NCBI RefSeq assembly: GCF_001653565.1
Contig: NZ_LYPB01000073.1
Coordinates: forward strand, 170,896 to 234,895
Direction: 5' to 3'
Source: Paenibacillus oryzisoli
GTDB lineage: Bacteria; Bacillota; Bacilli; Paenibacillales; NBRC-103111
DNA length: 64,000 nt
Shown here: positions 9,544-19,100 of the stretch, piece after piece
Layout: every line of letters starts with the position of its first letter
Position numbering within the stretch: the first letter of the stretch is position 1
Notes under the pieces: model-generated
Database searches by the model: none
Told to the model about the DNA's origin: nothing
Seen by the model: the letters and a program-made list of their open reading frames with translations, nothing else
Made by a program: the position numbers and the translations under genes

Positions 9544-9620
9544 ACCATTATGTAGTTAATTGTAAGTAAATTGGGATGATGGGACATCTACGATTTATGG
9601 GAAAACGGATACGATTTTTG
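9536..9620 (-). promoter_or_regulatory. Promoter and candidate YesN-type operator of importer operon
   Basis: On the forward strand TACGATTT occurs at 9589-9596 and again at 9610-9617, exactly 21 bp apart, the two-turn direct-repeat layout expected for AraC-type dimers. The composite GACATCTA-N16-GGATACGAT (9583-9615) recurs with identical spacing at 13443-13475. Nearer the gene, minus-strand CTTACA and an extended -10 TGGTATGAT, 16 bp apart, form a plausible SigA promoter. Confidence 0.5.
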
Positions 9621-9978
9621 GATTGTTGTTAAGCAATGGAGTCTTATTGTCTTGTTGGAGGCACGAGAGTAGATCGTCTGTAATAAGCATAGGTGTACAT
9701 AAGGACTTCCTTGTGGAAATCGCAGGCATCCACCCAACTTTAACTGGAAAAACTCCATCTATTTTTTCACAAATCAAATGGAATTCACATTTATCCCAAA
9801 CAAGTCGTTGTTCACCAAGCTCCAATAGGTGTTCGAGACGTATACTAGCTACCCTACTCCTCCGCGCAAAGAAAAATCCCTCATCGCCTAAATTAGACAA
9901 TGGGGGACGTATTGGGGACGTTGTTCGTACACATAGGAAATTACTGGAGGCGCAAAAGGGAACGGTATGAAGCAAGAA
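9621..9978. repeat. Intergenic spacer with dispersed repeat
   Basis: Open frames exist on both strands, but neither has a ribosome binding site or family resemblance. The block TGGAAAAACTCCATCTATTT at about 9745-9764, followed by another TGGAA, matches the repeat near 3478. I read this as non-coding repeat DNA between the regulator gene and the importer promoter. Confidence 0.45.
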
Positions 9979-11550
9979 TCAATTCCTCACGCCGCTGCCT
10001 GGCTCTGGGCGAACCATCTTACGATAATCTTTCGGCGATAGGCCAGTTGTTTGCTTGAATAGTTTGGCAAAATAGTTCGGCAAATCGTACCCGACAACGC
10101 CTGACACCTCGGTGATTTTCATATCCGTGTTAGCCAGCAGGCCCTTCGCTTTCTCCATCCGCAGTTCAATTAAATAATCAACGAAGCTGCGTCCCGTCTC
10201 TTTTTTAAACAAATGACTGAAGTACGTTGCATTCAAATGCACCTGTGAGGCCACCAATTGAAGCGGCAACTGTTCCGCATAATGCTCCTCCATGTATCGC
10301 GCTGCCTTCCACACGACATTCTCGCTATATTTCTCCTGCCACGCCGTAAAGCTGCTCATGAAATGGTCCAATTCCATACCCGTCCAATGCGATATCTCGT
10401 CATTCGTGCAACAAGCGTTCAGTCGCGTGATGCGCTCTGTCCTTACCTGCGGGTCATACGCTATCTCGAATTGCTTGCGCGCTGTATCCTGTAAGGCAAA
10501 GCTGAACGACAAAGCCGCGACTTTCCCATCTTCCAAGGACAATCCATAGATCTCCTTCATCAGTTGGGCTAGGTACAGCTTCATCGACTCGATTTGTCCA
10601 GCTAAAATAAAGGCAATCGTCTGCGTACTAATGAGCTGCTGCTGCGCACGATTCGTCGATAACGGTTTATCGGCCTGTGCAGCGGTTATATCCTGAACCG
10701 CAACTACCGTTGCCCCCAACATGCTGCGCCCCGCTTCATATAGATCAGCAAGATCCTGTAAACTAGCTGCTACCCCTGCACAATAAGAGGACATCTGTAA
10801 GCCAAGTAACCGATACACCGTTTCACACGCCGCTTCACAAACAAGATTCTCCTCGAATGAATCCTCACATAGCAAAGCAAACTGTCCGTTTTCGATCAAG
10901 AGCAACCTGCCATTCATGTCATACATATCGAGCAATTCACTGATCATATTCAGCACGGCAAACTGCAGTAACGGCATATCCCGCTTCGCATACTGTTTGT
11001 GTGAAGGCATGAAGTCTGCAATCTGGAATAGAATCAATTTGCAAGGAGCTAAGCTCTTCGCTAACTCCGCTGCTAATTCAGCCCGGTAGGGGAAGCGCAT
11101 CAAAAGCCCTCTCAGCGTGTTCTCCAGCAACAAGGCATGTTCGGTTTCCGCTTTGCGCAAATTGGCATGCTTCTCTAATACCCGAATCTCAGCTTTGTCC
11201 AACGCATCATTAATATCTTGTTTCCCACAGGGTTTAATGAGCAAATCCATGGCTCCATATCGCAAGGCGGCTTGCGCATATTGGAAATCTTGGAATCCCG
11301 TTATGACGATGAACTCGATATGCGGGAACTTGAGTTTGCTCCGTTTCAGCAGCTCTAAGCCATCCATCAACGGCATGCGAATATCTGTAATAACAAGCTC
11401 CGGCATCCTCTCAGCAATGAGCATTTCTGCCTCTTGCCCATTCTCAGCCTCACCACAGACATGCCAATTGGTCTCAGATCCTGTAATCATTTTGGCAAGC
11501 CCTTTGCGAAATAACGGTTCATCCTCAACTAATAAGATGTGGTGCATCAA
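9979..11550 (-). CDS. YesN-type response regulator with AraC DNA-binding domain
   Basis: A 523-aa regulator. The receiver domain has the phospho-acceptor Asp in VITDIRMP (about residue 56) and Lys in LLIKPCG. A long central linker leads to a C-terminal AraC/XylS domain (about 415-515) with both helix-turn-helix units (LQLVASQVHLNATYFSHLFK and ITEVSGVVGYDLPNYFAKLF). The start overlaps the kinase gene by 26 nt. It is expected to activate the importer operon at 9543, whose promoter carries a 21-bp-spaced direct repeat. Confidence 0.95.
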   Translation of the reverse strand: MMHHILLVEDEPLFRKGLAKMITGSETNWHVCGEAENGQEAEMLIAERMPELVITDIRMPLMDGLELLKRSKLKFPHIEFIVITGFQDFQYAQAALRYGAMDLLIKPCGKQDINDALDKAEIRVLEKHANLRKAETEHALLLENTLRGLLMRFPYRAELAAELAKSLAPCKLILFQIADFMPSHKQYAKRDMPLLQFAVLNMISELLDMYDMNGRLLLIENGQFALLCEDSFEENLVCEAACETVYRLLGLQMSSYCAGVAASLQDLADLYEAGRSMLGATVVAVQDITAAQADKPLSTNRAQQQLISTQTIAFILAGQIESMKLYLAQLMKEIYGLSLEDGKVAALSFSFALQDTARKQFEIAYDPQVRTERITRLNACCTNDEISHWTGMELDHFMSSFTAWQEKYSENVVWKAARYMEEHYAEQLPLQLVASQVHLNATYFSHLFKKETGRSFVDYLIELRMEKAKGLLANTDMKITEVSGVVGYDLPNYFAKLFKQTTGLSPKDYRKMVRPEPGSGVRN

Positions 11551-13363
11551 CCTTTCCCCCTTCGAGAGACATCATCCCATCACATGGAAGAATCAAGCGC
11601 ATTAACGTGCCTTGCGGCAATCGTTCAATTTCTAGGCGATAGGGTTCACCATAGACCAAGTGAATACGACGTACAACATTCCGAACACCAATACTTTCCC
11701 GTTCCCCCTGATGATCATACACCGACTGCTCTTTCGTTAGTCGTACCAACGTTGCTTCATCAATGCCGCTTCCATTATCCTCAATTTCAATCTGTAAATC
11801 TCCCTCTTTGCGGTAAGCTCGAATCCATAATCTCTTGTTGTCCGGCTGATTACGAAATGCATGAACGAAGACATTCTCTACTAACGGTTGCAGGATCAAC
11901 CTCTGCATGCCGCAGGCCAACAACGCTTCGTCAGCTTCAATGGCGACATGCAGCCCTTCCCCGTGTCGTGCCTCTTGGATCGTCATATAGTTACGAATCT
12001 GCGTAAGCTCCTCTTGCAACGTACTAGGCGTAGAGACCGATTCCAAGGAATATCGCAAGAGATCAGATAAACTTGTCACCAAGGAAGCTGTCTCCACATC
12101 GTCGTACAAGAGCATGATTTTCCAATAAATCGAATTGAGTGAGTTGTATAGAAAATGTGGATTAAGCTGCGCCTGCAGCGCTTTAAGCTCTGCTTCCTGT
12201 TCGCTCAGCTTGCTGACGTATACTTCCTTAATCAAGGATTGGATATTCTCGACCATCCGATTGAAACTTTCCGCAAGAAAAGCAAATTCATCATTGGACG
12301 TCCTAGGAATCTCAACTTGCAAATTACCCCTACGCAATTGATGCATGGCGGACACTAATCCGTGTAGGGGCTTCAACATCCTACCGCTGAAAATCGAGAC
12401 ACAGACCGCCATCAGCAACACACTGACGAGGCCCGAAATGACGGCAACCTGATACACCATCCTGCCCTTCTCTTCGATATCTGCTAAAGAAATACCGCTA
12501 ACCAGCTTGAAAGAACGGGCTTCGTAGGTGCTTTTCACAAACAAATAATCTTCATTTCCATTCCGCTCGGTAAATGAGCGCTCCTGATGTTCCCATGCGG
12601 GGATAATCCCCATCCTGTCTTGCGGCACTCGACTATACAGCAATTGATTGTATTGGTCAAAGATATACGCGCCGGTCGTCCTGCCAGCCATTAGTTTGTC
12701 TAGGGGACTTGTTAGAAAAGACTCGTCAATAATCATGACCAGCGTTCCATAGACAGCTTGCTGCTTCGTCGATTTGAGCAGACGGGTGGCGACAAGATTG
12801 CTCTTCTGTCCAGTAGGATCGGAACTATCTGGAATGTTCATTCGCCGCCATACGATTTCCGCTGACGTCTGGTTCACACCTGTTTTCACCCTATGATAGA
12901 AATCAGGAAACGTAATCTGCATCGACGGGTTCGTATGACTGAAGTAGTAATTATTCCCTTCTAGATCAACAATATATAAGGCGCGAATTTGCGGCGTTTC
13001 ATTCTTCAACGGCAGCAAAATTTCCGACAATTCCCGTTCCAGAATAAATCGGCGATAGGCCTTGGTCTCTCCCGCTGGCGGCTCCGAACGGATTCCTTGT
13101 ACAATTTGCTCAACACGGGGGTGAAAAATAATAAAATCGGTAATCCGATACATATCTTGGATTTTAAAACCAATCTGCTCGATCGTCTGCTCACTGGTTG
13201 TTAAATATTGCTTGCTGATCTCACTCTCGAATAGATTCAAATAAATACGATACGAAATGTACCCTGTAATGAGGGAACACAGAATAATGATAATCGACAA
13301 TGTCATAATTAATTTCACTTTAAAATGCTGATTAATGTACTGCAGCACTTGCCGATGCTTCAT
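11525..13363 (-). CDS. YesM-type sensor histidine kinase
   Basis: A 612-aa kinase. TM helices lie at about 17-41 and 301-325 around an extracellular sensor, followed by HAMP and a LytS/YesM kinase domain with the phospho-His in NPHFLYNSLNSIYW (about 403). The ATPase has its N-box in VENVFVHAF and a G-box in DNGSGID. The ATG at 13363 follows AGGAGG. Partner of the overlapping regulator; it probably reports extracellular sugar to that regulator. Confidence 0.95.
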   Translation of the reverse strand: MKHRQVLQYINQHFKVKLIMTLSIIIILCSLITGYISYRIYLNLFESEISKQYLTTSEQTIEQIGFKIQDMYRITDFIIFHPRVEQIVQGIRSEPPAGETKAYRRFILERELSEILLPLKNETPQIRALYIVDLEGNNYYFSHTNPSMQITFPDFYHRVKTGVNQTSAEIVWRRMNIPDSSDPTGQKSNLVATRLLKSTKQQAVYGTLVMIIDESFLTSPLDKLMAGRTTGAYIFDQYNQLLYSRVPQDRMGIIPAWEHQERSFTERNGNEDYLFVKSTYEARSFKLVSGISLADIEEKGRMVYQVAVISGLVSVLLMAVCVSIFSGRMLKPLHGLVSAMHQLRRGNLQVEIPRTSNDEFAFLAESFNRMVENIQSLIKEVYVSKLSEQEAELKALQAQLNPHFLYNSLNSIYWKIMLLYDDVETASLVTSLSDLLRYSLESVSTPSTLQEELTQIRNYMTIQEARHGEGLHVAIEADEALLACGMQRLILQPLVENVFVHAFRNQPDNKRLWIRAYRKEGDLQIEIEDNGSGIDEATLVRLTKEQSVYDHQGERESIGVRNVVRRIHLVYGEPYRLEIERLPQGTLMRLILPCDGMMSLEGGKVDAPHLIS

Positions 13364-13440
13364 CTACAGATGGCCTCCTGAATTGTGCCATATCTTCTCT
13401 CTGTAATAATACCTCCTAGTGTAATACATCCCCTTACTCC

Positions 13441-13480
13441 CTGACATCTATTTATTATCGATAAATGGATACGATCTTTA
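13441..13480 (-). promoter_or_regulatory. Candidate operator upstream of the kinase gene
   Basis: GACATCTA (13443-13450) and GGATACGAT (13467-13475) repeat the arrangement found before the importer operon at 9583-9615, with the same 24-nt offset. The site lies about 80-115 nt upstream of the kinase start, suggesting that the two-component pair controls itself as well as the importer. Confidence 0.45.
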
Positions 13481-13488
13481 GGTGTACG

Positions 13489-13521
13489 AAAAAACCGCCC
13501 ATGCGGATCGCATCGACGGTT
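13489..13521 (-). terminator. Terminator of the 81-aa membrane protein gene
   Basis: On the minus strand AACCGTCGATGCG pairs with CGCATGGGCGGTT (imperfect stem) followed by TTTTTT, 12 nt after the stop codon. This supports the small upstream gene as real. Confidence 0.75.
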
Positions 13522-13532
13522 AGTCATTCTTA

Positions 13533-13778
13533 TTAAAATTGACGGTAAACAACAGAATCATAGTCGAGCTGTTTTTTATCTAGTTCTCGTTGTTCACGAT
13601 GCACTTGAAGCCAGGAACAGATGCATACGACAACAATGCCAGCAAAGAGCAGCAAACCCAGCACCTTCCACCAGAAACTACCCAAAACAGAAGGATTGAC
13701 CCCTATGATCAAAATAAGGATAGGAAGGAACCAAATCAAATTTCCAATATATATCCGAAGCACTTTTCGTTTTAACAA
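13533..13778 (-). CDS. Small two-helix membrane protein, unknown function
   Basis: This 81-aa protein is not a family I recognise. It has a basic N-terminus, TM helices at about 10-29 and 38-57, then a charged cytosolic tail (HREQRELDKKQLDYDSVV). Start is TTG at 13778 with a weak AGGGGAT upstream. A good terminator follows, so it appears to be a monocistronic gene rather than a chance frame. Confidence 0.6.
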   Translation of the reverse strand: MLKRKVLRIYIGNLIWFLPILILIIGVNPSVLGSFWWKVLGLLLFAGIVVVCICSWLQVHREQRELDKKQLDYDSVVYRQF

Positions 13779-13897
13779 GCTTCTCTATCCCCTAAAATGG
13801 ATTCGCGTTCCGTATATCTTTCGCAGCACCTTATCCCTTTAGGACCGTCAATTCCCACTCTAATTCCGTCCAATTTATGGAAATAGACGAACAGTTA

Positions 13898-14125
13898 TTA
13901 TATCGTATTATTTGGCGTATCCACGACATCAGGATCCACGGTATTCGTGCTGCCATTCAGCACATTCTGCACACTTCCAAAGCTATCCCCTGGCGAAAAT
14001 GAGTTGGCTCCCGCAAAAATTTTGGAAGAGCTTGTAAGGTTGATTGCCAAGGTATCGCCAATCTGGACATTGGAGCCCTGGGCGACATTTAGAATTTTGA
14101 TTCCACCGTTAATAATTGCTGGCAT
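13898..14125 (-). CDS. GerPA/GerPF family spore germination protein
   Basis: This 75-aa protein has the GerPA/GerPF layout: MPAI start, a QIGD motif, a Ser/Gly-rich KIFAGANSFSPGD stretch, and the closing NGSTNTVDPDVVD. GerP proteins are spore-coat components that help germinants pass the coat. It stands apart from a full gerP operon, which is common for extra copies in Paenibacillus-type genomes. Expression during sporulation is inferred from the family. Confidence 0.85.
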   Translation of the reverse strand: MPAIINGGIKILNVAQGSNVQIGDTLAINLTSSSKIFAGANSFSPGDSFGSVQNVLNGSTNTVDPDVVDTPNNTI

Positions 14126-14218
14126 GCTCCGGCCACTCCCTTCCAGCTCTTAACCATTGTATGTGCTCATGTGCCTATTGGTCACTTGTTGCATGGATAG
14201 CCGTATGAGCATGAAGAA

Positions 14219-14242
14219 GAACAGGTTCGCATGAACCTGTTC
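14219..14242 (-). terminator. Terminator of the heparinase operon
   Basis: Perfect 10-bp stem GAACAGGTTC / GAACCTGTTC with a 4-nt loop, shortly after the heparinase stop codon and followed by TTCTTC on the minus strand. Confidence 0.7.
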
Positions 14243-14273
14243 CCGTTATTCCTAACTAGCTCGCATAACCGGT

Positions 14274-16121
14274 TCAGTGTATACAGCATGTCATGACTAA
14301 CCTACACGTGAAGGCTTGAGCCAACTGCTTGGCGTGAAGATGTAGTCGGTATACCGTCAATGGCTGGGGATCGCGAGTAGGTATCTCTACTGGTTCTACA
14401 TACGCCGACCACATAGATGGTTCAAATCGTAAATGCACATATCCCTTCTCACCCGACCAAGTTACCTCACCATCGCGGATGCCTGGTTTATGGAAACTGA
14501 TGAAATGCTCCGTTACGCTCCGTTCTGTCTCCCTAGTTCCCTCATCAAAAATGAAATGATCCGTTACTGTGAGCTCCGCGCTCCCTTCCTCTTGGAGGAT
14601 CTTCCACTCGAAGGAACGTTGGAAGGAGCGGATTCGCGCCTCTGGTCTATAAGCATGCGTCAAATCCAGTTCAAACCTGATAGCGTCTTGATCCGTTTCG
14701 TATCTTGTGACGATTGCCCTATGAGCTTCACCGGCCGCCTGATGCTCGCCATTAATGATAGGAACCGAGTGCCCCCCAGACGAGGCATGCAGGTGGTTAT
14801 AGCGTTCTTCCCCGAAGTACTCTCGCGTGTATACACCCATGCCAAGATCCGCCAACAACGTATCTCCCTCGACATGAAGAATAAAATGTCCAAGGTCGTT
14901 ATGATTGTGCGGCTCGTTGTTGTGTCCTCCTTTGGCCGAAAAAGCGAGCAAACCTTTGGAAGTTACGCGTTTATCCACTAGCCAATCCGTACTCGGGAAG
15001 TAGAATGTTCCATCTGCACCTTGCGAATGCAACCATTTGGGTTCTGTCCATATGATGTTGCGGAGGACGAACGGCCAGCGGTAGCAATGATCTTCATGAA
15101 ACGAAGGTACAGATGTCATTACCGGCGGAGCCATGTTTAGTCTGCTGCACAAACGGCTGATTAGGCCAGTTGCCGGCCTAAAGCTTGGCCTGCAATCCGA
15201 GTAATTGATGCACGCAGAATCGCTGAGTGCAATGGCTGCTGGGAACTGGGCAATCCGCTTGATTTTGTCTTGCTTTAACACATCTATGGCTCCGCCAGTA
15301 AATTCATAGAGCATTTCAGCCCAATAAACGAAATACCCAAATCCGTACCTCCAATAGGAAAGGCCTTCCGAACAGCAGCCATCCTCTCCATATCCAGCAA
15401 GAAAGCTATCCATCGCGCTGACAACCCGGTCTTGCATGCCTGCCAGCCGTTCCCGATCATCAACGAGCAATAACGCTGCCATCCCAACGGCACCACCACA
15501 TACGGCAGACCAATTATTCGTCTTTGACGTCCAAATGAAATGATGGGCACTTTCGAACACAGGCTGGAACACACGCTGCTCAATTTCTTGCTTCACTCGG
15601 TGCGTAACCCAGTCATTCAAACGGTTCCCTACGAGATCCAACACTTCGGCCAACGCATGTGCCGTTTCGGCGGCGAACAAGTCTACATGACGATTCGGAG
15701 AAACACGCGCCGTCAAAACTTGGTCTATTGTTTCAGGTAAATGCGCCGGTACCGCCCAGGCATACTCATTACATATTTCCCAAATGAGATTCTCCAATGT
15801 CTCCTTATAGGCATCGCTATCATCTAGGATCATCGTCAAAGCAAGGGCAAGTAAGCGTCCTCTACGTTCAAAATATGGCTTTTCGAATTCCTTACGCGTG
15901 CCTGAGGAATGAAATATCTGGAAATCCGAGAAAGACAGGAGAGGAACAGGCTCACGCCTGGCCCTCTCCGCTTCCTCACGTATTTCTTTCATTAATTGAG
16001 CGAGATGCGGAGCCTCAAGATGAGCCCTTCGTTGCACCGGGGTCAAAGCTCCGGAGGTCAGGGTTGTCGGCCGATGTTGAACGGCTATGATCGCTTCTCT
16101 TAATTGATGAAACGGAATCAT
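14274..16121 (-). CDS. Heparinase II/III family protein (polysaccharide lyase-like)
   Basis: A 615-aa protein. The N-terminal two-thirds is a helical (alpha/alpha) toroid. The heparinase II/III-like beta-sandwich carries the family signature GGHNNEPHNHNDLGHF (about 400-420) and the nearby ADLGMGVYTREYF. It lacks a signal peptide, so it probably acts inside the cell on imported uronate-containing oligosaccharides, by beta-elimination if the family chemistry holds. The ATG at 16121 has an excellent AAGGAG 6 nt upstream. The start lies 107 nt inside the end of the preceding frame, an unusually long same-strand overlap. Substrate unknown. Confidence 0.88.
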   Translation of the reverse strand: MIPFHQLREAIIAVQHRPTTLTSGALTPVQRRAHLEAPHLAQLMKEIREEAERARREPVPLLSFSDFQIFHSSGTRKEFEKPYFERRGRLLALALTMILDDSDAYKETLENLIWEICNEYAWAVPAHLPETIDQVLTARVSPNRHVDLFAAETAHALAEVLDLVGNRLNDWVTHRVKQEIEQRVFQPVFESAHHFIWTSKTNNWSAVCGGAVGMAALLLVDDRERLAGMQDRVVSAMDSFLAGYGEDGCCSEGLSYWRYGFGYFVYWAEMLYEFTGGAIDVLKQDKIKRIAQFPAAIALSDSACINYSDCRPSFRPATGLISRLCSRLNMAPPVMTSVPSFHEDHCYRWPFVLRNIIWTEPKWLHSQGADGTFYFPSTDWLVDKRVTSKGLLAFSAKGGHNNEPHNHNDLGHFILHVEGDTLLADLGMGVYTREYFGEERYNHLHASSGGHSVPIINGEHQAAGEAHRAIVTRYETDQDAIRFELDLTHAYRPEARIRSFQRSFEWKILQEEGSAELTVTDHFIFDEGTRETERSVTEHFISFHKPGIRDGEVTWSGEKGYVHLRFEPSMWSAYVEPVEIPTRDPQPLTVYRLHLHAKQLAQAFTCRLVMTCCIH

Positions 16122-19100
16122 GGAATTCTCCTTTTTGGTTCATCGTCAGGTTAGTCGTCATCTGCAAGTTGCTCGCATCCCTCAGGAGTATCTGAGCAGC
16201 AGCTAATGTAATGTGCTTACCCTTTTGCGCTTCCACTTCATGAAGAAAGGCATCCAAGTTGTTATGCTGCAGCTTGACAACCAGACTATTGGCGATTCCC
16301 TTATTCGTAATCCACGACATGGTCGTAAACTGACTGATGAGCGCTTGCAGCGAGTCGGTGTCCGCATATGTTTGGAACGTGACCGTGCGACTTCCTTGGT
16401 TCCCCGCTGCATCAACCCCTGTCACGATAAGCTCATGGTTCCCGAGAGGGAGCGTGTATAGTGGAATCTGATCCCCCTCAACGATTGGCTGCTCGTCTAG
16501 CCATACCTTGGTCTTCGACGGATCTACACCGGACAAGGAATCAGACAATATGAATTGGGGCGTAAGCACTTCGCTGTTCTTCAACGCCTGATTCACGCTT
16601 GGCGTGGAAATCGTTACACTTGGCCCCGTCCTATCGAGATGAACAGTTTTCGTTTGTACGGCTTCTATTTTGCCAGCGTAATCCGTAGATCGATAAGAAA
16701 CCGTATGGACGCCGTCTGTCTCTATCACAATTGGCGTTACATAAGGCTGCCAAGTCACTCCGCCATCCAAACTATAGTTGGTTTGGGCCAGCGTGGATGA
16801 TTGTTCGTCCCGACCTAACCCAATCGTAATCGGATTCGCATACCAGTTATTCGCTCCATCCGGCTCGGTAGGGGTAATGGATGGGGCTGTTATCGGCTCA
16901 CGAAGCTGTGTAACCATGATGTCATCAAAGATTAGATTATCGAAACCGCCTGCATAGAACCCAATCGTTCCGGTCAAATTGTGTGCAGGATCTGAAGCTT
17001 TTAACTTGAGGGCACCATTGACCAATAGGGAAATATCTGCGCCATTCACAATCAGTTCAAAGGTGTACTCCGTATTCGGAGCTAAGTCCTCATAGTTCAG
17101 GCTGGACTGTTTCACAGTCCCCCATGCACCGTTGTACAGAATCCATTGCGACGCTCCGTCCACCGTCTTCCGATACCCAATTCGATCACCGCTGCCAGCA
17201 ACCAAGCGATCGAAGATATATAACGTCGCTGCGCTCGGAATCGTAGCTGGTGTCTTCATCTTGAACGTCAAATTGTAGTTTGTGAATGACCGTGGAGATG
17301 TGGCAGACGCCCCTTTTAACAGCCGATACTTATGGTCACCGTTCACCGTGATAATACTGCGATTCGGATCTACCGGCCAACCGCCTCCACCCGATTCAAA
17401 ATCAGTCTTCAGCAGAACGTCCGACACGATGATGTGGCTGGTTGCTGACGCCTCTGGCGTCTCGACCGAAGTCACGGTAATGTCCGTCTCGCCTGGTCCG
17501 ACGGCGGTGACTAAACCATTCCCATCGACAACAGCTGCGGCGGGATTACTTGATGTCCAAGTAACAGCATGATTAACGCTATCTGAAGGATCGAAACTCA
17601 CATGTAAATTCAGCCCTTCATCTGCCCCTAGATTTGCGCTGGTTCGATCCAGCAGCAGCCCTGCTACCTTCGTCGTCGGCACCGACAGCTTGATGTCATC
17701 GAACAGCAGGTAGTCGAAGCCGCCTGCATAAAAGCCAACCGTTCCAGACGGATTATGCGTTGCATCCGTTGCCTTCAACTTCAGCACGCCGTTCACATAG
17801 AGGCTGATGTCAGCACCTTTTACAATCAGCTTAACGCTGTACTCGGTATCAGCTGCCAAATCGGAGTATGGCAGGTTCACTTCCTTCACAGTCCCCCAGG
17901 CCTTATTATAGAGGAGCCACTTGGAGGTGCCGTCCTCAATCTTGCGGTAGCCGATGCGGCCCCCGCCACTCGAACCTAATCGATCGAAGAAATAAATCGT
18001 GCCAAGACTCGGCATCGTTGGCGGTGTCTTCATCTTGAAGGTTAGTTCGTAGTTGGCATAATCGTTCGGCGAAACCGCCGTAGCGCCTTTCAACACTTTA
18101 TACATATGATTGCCGCCCATATCTACGACGGAACGATTCGGATCCACGGGCCAACTGTTCCGCCCCGTCTCGAAATCGGTGTATTCATAAATACCGTCCC
18201 CCAGCTCAATGTTAATCATGACTTCATCCTGAAGCAGCGGATTTTCTGCAGAAGTAACCGTGATGACGGCCTGCCCGATACCCGCTCCCTTCAGCGTTCC
18301 TTTGCTATCCACTTTGACCACGCTTGGATCACTGGAGGTGAATAGCAGCTTTGGATTCGTCGCATCCCACGGTAACACAGCGGTGTGAAGCTCATACGAT
18401 TTGCCAATTCCAATCGTCACGGTTGCGTCATAAGCTCGAATTCCTTGTACGGGTATGGTATCTGGCGCCAGATAAGGTCCTGCTTTGCCAATAATCCCGA
18501 TATCGTCAAAAGGAATCGGATGAAAGCCAGGTATCTGCTGGAACACTGCTGCATCGCTTTTCAGATTGAGATCGCCGCCCGCTAGATTAACAAAGCCAGG
18601 ATCACTGTTCGTTACCCAGTTGTTCGCATACTGCAGCAAATTAAACTTATCGTACGCCCCTTGCGCGTTAGTGATGGAGCTGCGAGCCATGGTAGGGTTG
18701 TATATCACATTGTTCTGTAACGTATTCGTGGTCGGATAATACCGATTTTCCGTAAAGAAGTCTGCAAGCTCAGGATATTTGACCAAATACGGCGTCCCTA
18801 CAAAGTTATTATTTTGGGCAAACAATGCCTGCCATTTCGGCATGTAGTTCTTCGGAATCTGCTTATCTGGTGCATCACCTAGATAGATGTCGGCATAATC
18901 ATAGGGTACTTCGCTATCGATAAACAGATTATTCTGGGTCTTAATATGTGCACCACCGTTATTCTTAATAGCGGAATTGCCCATTTTGTAGAAAATATTA
19001 TCTTCAATCGTCAGCCCCATCGTGAAATTGTCTGGATAAACGCCCTCAACCCCAGCTTTGGATTCGCCAATGTTGTGGAAATAATTTCCCCGAATAACGG

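Noticed and set aside
9595..9975. Opposed open frames of 115-126 aa in the spacer
   Set aside because: No ribosome site, no family pattern, and the DNA matches an intergenic repeat.
14433..14981. 182-aa plus-strand frame
   Set aside because: Antisense to the conserved catalytic region of the heparinase-like gene.
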